NCBI GenBank assembly: GCA_013695505.1
Contig: JACDAH010000397.1
Location: 1 to 5,853, forward strand
Length of the DNA: 5,853 nt
Source of the DNA: Chloroflexota bacterium
GTDB lineage: Bacteria; Chloroflexota; Limnocylindria; Limnocylindrales; CSP1-4
Reading direction: 5' to 3'
Shown here piece after piece: positions 1 to 4,883 of the stretch. The position numbers were made by a program, and so were the translations under genes. The notes below the pieces were generated by a model. The model was not told where the DNA came from and did not search any database. It saw only the letters and a list, made by a program, of their open reading frames with translations. Within the stretch, counting starts at the first letter, position 1. Each line of letters starts with the position of its first letter.

Positions 1-547
1 CCTCGGTGTCGACGACGATCTCGCCGCGGCGCGGGGCGAAGATCCGGATGAAGTCGCGCACGGCGGGGACATCGAACTCGCCGTAGTCGCCGCCGTCGAC
101 GATGTAGACCTCGGCGCCGCCCGATCGATAGACGTCGCGGATCGATCCCAGGACCTCGCCGGTCGTGGAGGTCACCGTGGTGCCGACGACCTCGTGCCAG
201 AAGTAGGAGCCTCGGGGCAGGGCGGCGTCCGGTCCCCCGGGCACCTCGAGATACGTGCCCTTGAGGTCCTCAGCGGCGGAGCGGTCGCGAACCTCGGCGA
301 ACTGAAGCCGCCAGCCGGGGCCGTCGGCGACCGCCGACGACCAGGTGACCGTCAGCGTTTCGTCAGATCCCTCGCGCCGGAGGATAGAGCCGACGGCGTA
401 GCGCTGCTCCGGCTTGTCCGTGAGGATCTCGACCCGCACCGCGCCGCGCAGCCCGTGGGCGCCCCGGACGAGGGCGACCGCGAGCCGATCGACGGGGGCC
501 GAATCGGGGGCCGAATCGAGGGCCGACTCGGGACCCGCCTCGGTCAT
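1..547 (-). CDS. rimM: 16S rRNA maturation factor RimM, C-terminus cut by window edge
   Basis: RimM binds ribosomal protein S19 in the 30S head and helps late maturation of 16S rRNA in the cytoplasm. The visible 182 codons start at the ATG at 547-545 and stay open to position 1. After a Ser/Ala/Pro/Asp-rich leader (residues 1-20) comes the RimM N-domain, with the hallmark HGLRGAVRVEILTD at about 31-44. The PRC-barrel follows from about 113, with SYFWHEVVGTTV, then VPAVRDFI at 160-167 and EIVVD at 176-180. By comparison with the family only the last few residues should be missing. The start lies 8 bp after the khpA stop. I see no clear Shine-Dalgarno before it, so translational coupling to khpA is plausible (inference). 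The leader is unusual and is partly made by a 12-bp tandem repeat. The family call is firm; trmD is the expected next gene outside the window. Confidence 0.93.
   Translation of the reverse strand, partial: MTEAGPESALDSAPDSAPVDRLAVALVRGAHGLRGAVRVEILTDKPEQRYAVGSILRREGSDETLTVTWSSAVADGPGWRLQFAEVRDRSAAEDLKGTYLEVPGGPDAALPRGSYFWHEVVGTTVTSTTGEVLGSIRDVYRSGGAEVYIVDGGDYGEFDVPAVRDFIRIFAPRRGEIVVDTE
495..530. repeat. Three tandem 12-bp units inside the rimM 5' end
   Basis: Two identical units ggggccgaatcg (495-506 and 507-518) are followed by a third with two substitutions, agggccgactcg (519-530). The period is a multiple of three, so it keeps the reading frame and encodes repeated Ser-Ala-Pro/Leu-Asp in the N-terminal leader of RimM, ahead of the folded domain. 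It looks like a slippage-type expansion in a disordered segment and may vary in copy number between strains (inference). Confidence 0.85.
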
Positions 548-555
548 CGGACCGA

Positions 556-789
556 TTACAGGATTTCGAGCGAGACCGGCTCGCCGTCGCGGGCGGCGGT
601 CACCTTGAGCAGGGTCCGGAGCGCCTTGGCGACGCTGCCGTTGCGGCCGATGACCTTGCCCATGTCGTCTTCCGCGACGTGGAGCTCGATCACGGTTCCG
701 CTCTGGTCGCGGACGACCTCGACCTTGACCGCGTCGGGATCGTCGACGAGGGACTTGGCGACGTATTCGACGAGTTCGGCTGCAGCCAT
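556..789 (-). CDS. khpA: KhpA-type single KH-domain RNA-binding protein
   Basis: This is a 77-residue protein made of one KH domain. The GxxG RNA-contact loop is GRNG at residues 48-51 within DMGKVIGRNGSVAKAL, followed by a helix and the final strand PVSLEIL. The length and the rpsP-rimM neighbourhood are typical of KhpA (YlqC/UPF0109). In Gram-positive bacteria KhpA pairs with KhpB/Jag to bind many RNAs and affects cell division and envelope growth; no khpB lies in this window. The ATG at 789 is preceded by AGAGG (795-799), which overlaps the rpsP TAG stop, so the gene is almost surely co-translated or coupled with rpsP. The TAA stop at 556-558 leaves 8 bp to rimM. The family call is firm; its cellular role in this organism is inferred from homologues. 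Confidence 0.93.
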   Translation of the reverse strand: MAAAELVEYVAKSLVDDPDAVKVEVVRDQSGTVIELHVAEDDMGKVIGRNGSVAKALRTLLKVTAARDGEPVSLEIL

Positions 790-794
790 CGGAA

Positions 795-799
795 CCTCT
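795..799 (-). promoter_or_regulatory. Shine-Dalgarno of khpA overlapping the rpsP stop
   Basis: AGAGG on the minus strand lies 5 nt before the khpA ATG, and its first bases are part of the rpsP TAG stop codon (798-800). This arrangement supports the chosen khpA start and suggests translational coupling between S16 and KhpA. Confidence 0.6.
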
Positions 800-1055
800 A
801 CTTCTTCTCGGCGGGCACGATGCCGGCCGATCGCATCAGGCGGAGGACGGTGTCGGACGGCTGGGCGCCCTTCGCCAGCCAGGCCTTCGCCTTGTCGGCG
901 TCGATCTTGAGCTCGATCGGCTCGGTCCGGGGGTTGTAGTGGCCGATGATCTCGATCGCCCGGCTGTCCCGGGCGGAGCGCGCGTCGGCGACGACGACGC
1001 GATAGGTCGGCTGCTTCGTCGCGCCAACGCGCGTCAGCCGGATGCGAACTGCCAT
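798..1055 (-). CDS. rpsP: 30S ribosomal protein S16
   Basis: S16 is a 30S assembly protein that binds the 5' domain of 16S rRNA. The 85-residue product begins with the diagnostic [24 protein letters not shown]. It continues with [12 protein letters not shown] at about 31-42, the [12 protein letters not shown] segment and a terminal LRLMRSAGI. The reading frame is open 37 codons further upstream (to 1166), but that stretch overlaps the end of the DUF3352 gene and resembles nothing. The ATG at 1055 matches the S16 N-terminus and has AGGAGGAG at 1066-1073. The protein ends shortly after the core fold (AEKK) and lacks the long tail seen in actinobacterial S16. It is followed after 8 bp by khpA and belongs to the same operon. 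Confidence 0.96.
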   Translation of the reverse strand: MAVRIRLTRVGATKQPTYRVVVADARSARDSRAIEIIGHYNPRTEPIELKIDADKAKAWLAKGAQPSDTVLRLMRSAGIVPAEKK

Positions 1056-1065
1056 GTAGGTCTGG

Positions 1066-1073
1066 CTCCTCCT
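1066..1073 (-). promoter_or_regulatory. Strong Shine-Dalgarno of rpsP (decides the start)
   Basis: AGGAGGAG on the minus strand ends 10 nt before the ATG at 1055. It is one of the best ribosome-binding sites in the window and selects the 85-residue S16 over the longer open frame that reaches 1166. Confidence 0.8.
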
Positions 1074-1081
1074 GGTGGTTC

Positions 1082-1100
1082 GGTCGGCGCCGGGCCGACC
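1082..1100 (-). other. Perfect 7-bp GC hairpin just upstream of the rpsP ribosome-binding site
   Basis: ggtcggc (1082-1088) and gccgacc (1094-1100) are exact reverse complements around a 5-nt loop (gccgg). The hairpin sits in the 67-bp gap between the DUF3352 stop and rpsP, 8 nt ahead of the S16 Shine-Dalgarno. No T-run follows it on either strand, so it is not a classical intrinsic terminator. It could be an mRNA processing or stability element, or a modulator of S16 translation. It could also be chance in GC-rich DNA. Confidence 0.4.
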
Positions 1101-1122
1101 AGTCGAATGATGGTGGGGCGGC

Positions 1123-3198
1123 TCAGTGGGCCGTGAACCAGGCGTTGCCGCGATCGAGGCCGCCATCCTTGCGGATGCCGGAGATCACCCCGTCGAGCGG
1201 CTTGAGGTACGGCTGGATCTCGGTGGTGTAGTAGGTCCATTTGTCGGAGGGCAGCGCCGCCTCGGCAAGCGGCTCGACGACCGCTCGGATCGCGGCGAGG
1301 TCGACGAAGGTCACCCCGATGTTGTCGGCACCGACCCGGCCGAGGAGGGCCTTGAACCGAGCGTCGTCGTTGAGCGAGTTGCCCGGCCCGGCGTCGAGGA
1401 CAGCGGCCACGAACGCGCTGCCGTAGCCGACCACCGAGACGTCCTTGGTGGTCGCCCAGGCGAACTCGGGCTTGTAGCCGGGCGGGAGGGTCCCTCCGGA
1501 CTGGGCCATCGACGCGCTGAAGTCGATGATCGTGATCTTCGTCCCGTTGTGGTCCTCGGTCCGGACCACGATTCCCTGGTTGCCGCCGGCCAGGCCGAGG
1601 AACCCGTTGAGCGTCGTGAACAGGCGGTCGGCCAGCGCCGCATCGCGCGGCTTCACGACAAGGCCGGCGCCGACCGTGCCGTCGCCCAGCGACGAGACGA
1701 CCAACGCGCTGTCGCCCCACCAGCCGAAGGCCGAGTCGAAGCCACCGAGGATGCTCAGCGCCTGGTCGAACTGGTCGAAGGCCGGCTTTGCCTCGGGCAG
1801 AGTCCGGAACTTTGCGAGGATCGCGTTGAGGGCCGGGCCGACATCATGGATCTCGGCATAGGCGATGGTCTTCGCCGGCACATGACCGAGCAGCTCGCTC
1901 GGACGATTGGTCGTGTCGTAGCCGATCGCCCACGACGGGCTGACGGACGAGGCGACGATCGCGTCGTTCTCGAACCGGGCGGTCGAGGCGGTCCAGGCCG
2001 GGATCATGCCGAGGAGCGTCTCATCGATCTGGGTGTTGTCGAGGGCGCCCGGCTGGCTGGTCGCGGCGAGGGCGATCAGCGCATCGGCATAGGTCCGGAT
2101 CCGAACGACGCTGAACAGGACGTAGTCCTTGTCGAGGGTTGCGACGGCGGCCTTCATGTCGTCCTGGTTGGCGAGCTCGCCCTTGCCGCCGGAGTCGATG
2201 GCGGCCTTCACGGCCGTCGTCGAGCCGGCGAGCAAGACCTTGTCGTTGATGGCCGCGGCGAACTGGCCGCCGCCTTCGGCCGCGACGAACAGGTCTGCGT
2301 CGCCGTAGGTGGATTGATTCAGGGTGGAGCTCTCGGTGGTCGAGGTCAGCCACGCGATTGCCTTGCCGCGATCCTTGATCGTCGCCACGAAGAGGCTGCC
2401 GTTGATGCCGCTCATCGAGTTCATCGAGCTCGCGGACGAATCGGGCAGACCGACCCCAAGCGAGATCTGGCCGCCGAACCATGGCTGGATGTCGCGGGTC
2501 CAGGTCTGCTTGCCGTCGCTCGCGGACGAGACGATCCGATCGAGGAGCTCGTTCAGCTTGGGCTCGATCTGGCTCTGGTCGGTGAAGCCGGGAAACGCCT
2601 TCAGGAACGACGCGACCTTCGTCCGCTGGTCGCCCGGCAGGTCAAGCCGGACCTCGCTGTAGCTGAACGTGTTGGTGGGCATGTAGCTCATCGCCGTCGA
2701 GGTGGCGGGCCGGCCACCGACGAGCGAGACGATCAGGAAGGACACGGCGGCGACGATCAGCACACCGACGAGGGCCAGCATCCAGCGCATGCCGGGCCGG
2801 CCACGGGACGGGGAGGCGGCACCGGGCGTGCCACCCTCGACGGTGCCAACCCGCGTCGCCGGCAGGCTCGCTGTCGGCTCGTAGGGCGAGGGCCGAGTGA
2901 TCGGGCCGTCGTTCAGGGGGTCGTATCCCGGCGCAGCCGCCGCGGGTAGCGGCGCGGTCGATTCCGGCGTGACGGTCGGTGTCGAAAGGGATGGCCAGGC
3001 CTGGGTCGGGCTGTCGGCCGCGTCGACGGCGGGAGCCGGCTCGCCCGGTGCCGGTGCCGATGCCGAGGTCGAAGTGGGCGTCGGCGCCGGCGTCGAAATC
3101 GAGGTCGACTCCGTGTCGGGCGAGGCCGTCGGCCGCGACGTCGCGGGCGCTCCGTCGGCATCAGGCCAGGGGTCGCCTGGTGTCCGTGGCTCGGTCAT
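1123..3198 (-). CDS. Membrane-anchored DUF3352-type protein with two extracytoplasmic modules
   Basis: This is a 691-residue protein of unknown function. Residues 1-137 are a low-complexity Pro/Thr/Ser/Ala-rich tail. Residues 138-161 form one hydrophobic helix (core [20 protein letters not shown]) preceded by RGRPGMR, so the positive-inside rule predicts the tail in the cytoplasm and about 530 residues outside. The exported part begins [17 protein letters not shown] (173-189), followed by FLKAFPGF and [14 protein letters not shown] (236-249), which I recognise as the DUF3352 pattern. A second module from about 440 repeats the same order of elements: [22 protein letters not shown], then FVAAVLDAG. 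There is no cysteine and no catalytic motif I can name. The ATG at 3198 has GGGGAGGA 9 nt upstream, directly after the ffh stop, so the gene is co-transcribed with ffh. A link to secretion, envelope or membrane-protein quality control is only suggested by context. The reading frame is secure, the family assignment likely, the function unknown. Confidence 0.85.
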   Translation of the reverse strand: MTEPRTPGDPWPDADGAPATSRPTASPDTESTSISTPAPTPTSTSASAPAPGEPAPAVDAADSPTQAWPSLSTPTVTPESTAPLPAAAAPGYDPLNDGPITRPSPYEPTASLPATRVGTVEGGTPGAASPSRGRPGMRWMLALVGVLIVAAVSFLIVSLVGGRPATSTAMSYMPTNTFSYSEVRLDLPGDQRTKVASFLKAFPGFTDQSQIEPKLNELLDRIVSSASDGKQTWTRDIQPWFGGQISLGVGLPDSSASSMNSMSGINGSLFVATIKDRGKAIAWLTSTTESSTLNQSTYGDADLFVAAEGGGQFAAAINDKVLLAGSTTAVKAAIDSGGKGELANQDDMKAAVATLDKDYVLFSVVRIRTYADALIALAATSQPGALDNTQIDETLLGMIPAWTASTARFENDAIVASSVSPSWAIGYDTTNRPSELLGHVPAKTIAYAEIHDVGPALNAILAKFRTLPEAKPAFDQFDQALSILGGFDSAFGWWGDSALVVSSLGDGTVGAGLVVKPRDAALADRLFTTLNGFLGLAGGNQGIVVRTEDHNGTKITIIDFSASMAQSGGTLPPGYKPEFAWATTKDVSVVGYGSAFVAAVLDAGPGNSLNDDARFKALLGRVGADNIGVTFVDLAAIRAVVEPLAEAALPSDKWTYYTTEIQPYLKPLDGVISGIRKDGGLDRGNAWFTAH

Positions 3199-3207
3199 GG
3201 TGCGAAG

Positions 3208-3215
3208 TCCTCCCC
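3208..3215 (-). promoter_or_regulatory. Shine-Dalgarno of the DUF3352 gene
   Basis: GGGGAGGA on the minus strand lies 9 nt before the ATG at 3198 and immediately follows the ffh TAA stop (3216-3218). It fixes the start of the DUF3352 gene and shows that the whole 17-bp gap serves as its translation start region, with no room for a promoter. Confidence 0.8.
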
Positions 3216-4550
3216 TTACCGCCGGCCCATGAGGCCGGCCATCGCTGCCTTGCGTCCGCCGCCGCCGCTCAGCTGTTTCATCAGCTTCGACAGCTCCGCA
3301 TGTTGCTTGATCAGACGGTTGACCTCAGTGAGGTCGGTGCCGGCCCCGGCCGCGATCCGTCGCCGCCGGGAGCCGTTGAGAACTGCCGGATCGCGGCGCT
3401 CGCGAGGCGTCATCGCCCGGATGATCGCCTCGACCCGCCGCAGATCGCCCCGATCGACCGCATCCTGGGCTTCCTTCGCCATCCCGCCCATCCCCGGAAT
3501 CATCGACATCAGCTGACCCATTGGTCCCATCTTCTGGACCTGCTGGATCTGCTCGAGGAAGTCCTCGAGCGTGAACTGCGACTTACGGAGCTTCTCCTCG
3601 AGCTTGGCGACCTGGCTTGCGTCGACGTGCTCCTGGGCCCGCTCGACGAGCGTCATCACGTCGCCCATCCCGAGGATCCGGCCGGCGAGGCGGTCGGCGT
3701 GGAAGACTTCGAGCGCGTCGGTCTTCTCACCGGTGCCCATGAACTTGACCGCAAGCCCGGTCACCGCGCTGATCGAGAGAGCCGCGCCGCTGCGGGCGTC
3801 ACCGTCGATCTTGGTGAGGATCAGGCCGGTCAGCGGGACTGCGGCCTTGAACGCGGTCGCGACCGCGACGGCCTCCTGGCCGGTCATGGCATCGACGACG
3901 AGGAGGGTCTCGACGGGCTTCACCGCGGTATTGACCGCGGCGATCTCGTCCATCAGATCCTGGTCGACGCTCAGCCGGCCGGCCGTGTCGAGGATGACCA
4001 CGTCGCGCGAGAGACGATGGGCGGCGTCCACTCCGCCGCGGGCGATGTCGACCACGCTCGTCCCGACCGGCGCTCGGTGAACCGGGATGTCGAGTGCCTT
4101 GCCGAGTGTCTCGAGCTGGTCCGCGGCCGCGGGCCGGTACGGGTCGGCGGCGACGAGGAGCGGGCGACGGCCCTGCCGGACAAGATGACGGGCGAGCTTC
4201 GCCGACGAGGTCGTCTTGCCGGAGCCCTGGAGTCCGACCATCGCGATCACGGCGGGATTGCCCTGCAGGTGGAACGTCTTGTCGCCTGTGCCGAGCAGCG
4301 CGACGAGCTCGTCGTTCACGACCTTCACGATCTGCTGGCCGGCGGTAAGGCTCTGAAGGATCTCCGTCCCGATGGCCTGCTCGCGGACGCGGGCGACGAA
4401 GTCCTTGACGACCTTGAAGTTGACGTCCGCCTCGAGGAGGCTCAGCCGGATCTCGCGCATCGCGGCATCGACATCCGCCTCGCTGACGCGGCCACGGCCG
4501 GTCAGGTCGGAGAGCGTCTTGCGCAGGCGTTCGCTCAGGCTGTCGAACAC
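3216..4550 (-). CDS. ffh: Signal recognition particle GTPase Ffh (SRP54)
   Basis: Ffh binds SRP RNA and signal sequences emerging from the ribosome and docks with FtsY through a GTP-dependent complex. The 444-residue protein has the complete layout. The N domain covers about 1-95, with the ALLGTGD turn at 84-90. In the G domain the P-loop is VGLQGSGKTTSSAKLA (105-120), the DPYRPAAADQL insertion motif is at 136-146, DTAGR is at 188-192 and TKIDGDA at 246-252. The methionine-rich M domain runs from about 296, with MGPMGQLMSMIPGMGGM at 341-357 and the RNA-binding SRRRRIAAGAGTDLTEVNRL at 394-413. The length is normal. The start is GTG (4548-4550), giving the typical MFDSLSERL; only GGAG 13 nt upstream could serve as ribosome-binding site. 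Residue 254 is Ser where the RGG motif usually has Gly. The DUF3352 gene follows after 17 bp; ftsY lies 333 bp upstream on the same strand. Confidence 0.97.
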   Translation of the reverse strand: MFDSLSERLRKTLSDLTGRGRVSEADVDAAMREIRLSLLEADVNFKVVKDFVARVREQAIGTEILQSLTAGQQIVKVVNDELVALLGTGDKTFHLQGNPAVIAMVGLQGSGKTTSSAKLARHLVRQGRRPLLVAADPYRPAAADQLETLGKALDIPVHRAPVGTSVVDIARGGVDAAHRLSRDVVILDTAGRLSVDQDLMDEIAAVNTAVKPVETLLVVDAMTGQEAVAVATAFKAAVPLTGLILTKIDGDARSGAALSISAVTGLAVKFMGTGEKTDALEVFHADRLAGRILGMGDVMTLVERAQEHVDASQVAKLEEKLRKSQFTLEDFLEQIQQVQKMGPMGQLMSMIPGMGGMAKEAQDAVDRGDLRRVEAIIRAMTPRERRDPAVLNGSRRRRIAAGAGTDLTEVNRLIKQHAELSKLMKQLSGGGGRKAAMAGLMGRR

Positions 4551-4883
4551 GTTTCGGGTGGGACTCCGGAAGGGAGGTGGACCGGCTGGCGTGGCTCGTG
4601 CGCGACGCCGTCCGGGTGGTGCGCGAGTTCTGACGCACCGAGGCTGCAGGAGTGTAGCGCATGGTCCGCCGACTACACCGGCTGCGCTTCGCCGAAGACG
4701 CCTGATTCGTGTCGTTTACCAAGCCGGGTAGTGAGAAGTGCGAGCCCGCGGCCGGAACAGCCCGAATTCGACAGGAATGAGCCGCCGAAGCCTGACAGTC
4801 GCCGAAATCTGCGCCTGCGCATGGGCGATCTGTGCATTTCACTACCGGGGTTGGTATCTGCGACAAGCCCGGTTGGTCGCGGT
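4551..4883. other. Non-coding stretch between ftsY and ffh with inverted repeats
   Basis: This 333-bp stretch is the only large gap. I found no convincing gene in it and no SRP RNA. It is less GC-rich than the flanking genes in parts (about 52-58 % in 4701-4740 and 4801-4860, hand count). Besides the long inverted repeat 4717-4856 it holds a 5-bp hairpin directly after the ftsY stop (gcgac 4860-4864 with gtcgc 4876-4880). A 7-bp stem with one bulge lies at 4684-4701 (gcgcttc with gaag-a-cgc). A 6-bp inverted repeat pairs gtgtag 4652-4657 with ctacac 4673-4678. None is followed by a T-run. The hexamer TACACT on the minus strand (4651-4656) could be a -10 box for ffh, giving a leader of roughly 90 nt, but no good -35 box is in place, so I do not call a promoter. 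Confidence 0.7.
4717..4856. repeat. Imperfect inverted repeat with 18-bp arms spanning 140 bp
   Basis: The left arm taccaagccgggtagtga (4717-4734) and the right arm tcactaccggggttggta (4839-4856) are reverse complements at 16 of 18 positions. Pairing continues inward for about five more base pairs (a4736, a4737, t4739, g4740, c4741 with t4838, t4837, a4836, c4835, g4834) if g4735 and g4738 bulge. The roughly 90-bp interior has smaller pairings, including the palindrome cgaattcg at 4763-4770. It may be a small non-coding palindromic or MITE-like element, or the closing stem of a structured RNA. I see no transposase and no clear target-site duplication. Confidence 0.5.

Noticed and set aside
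1082..1100. Intrinsic terminator between the DUF3352 gene and rpsP
   Set aside because: The hairpin is good but is not followed by a T-run, and rpsP has no obvious promoter in the remaining gap.
798..1166. 122-residue version of S16 starting at 1166
   Set aside because: The extra 37 residues overlap the DUF3352 gene, lack a ribosome-binding site and are not S16-like; the ATG at 1055 has a strong Shine-Dalgarno and gives the standard N-terminus.
1126..2949. 607-codon open frame on the plus strand
   Set aside because: It lies wholly antisense to the DUF3352 gene. Its composition (Arg, Gly, Val, Asp runs) is what GC-rich codon bias produces on the opposite strand, and it resembles no family.
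4673..4837. 54-codon minus-strand frame inside the inverted-repeat region
   Set aside because: It has no proper Shine-Dalgarno, an Arg-rich composition and overlap with the repeat arms; no sign of coding selection is visible by eye.
3799..4866. 355-codon minus-strand frame starting in the ftsY-ffh gap
   Set aside because: It overlaps ffh out of frame, becomes extremely Arg/Pro-rich there, contains several cysteines unlike the real genes, and its first 105 residues match no family I know.
4551..4883. SRP RNA (ffs) next to ffh
   Set aside because: A ccggaaggg stretch at 4566-4574 recalls the GGAA tetraloop of SRP RNA, but the flanking AGCAG and UCAGG bulge sequences are absent on both strands, so the key domain IV loop cannot form.
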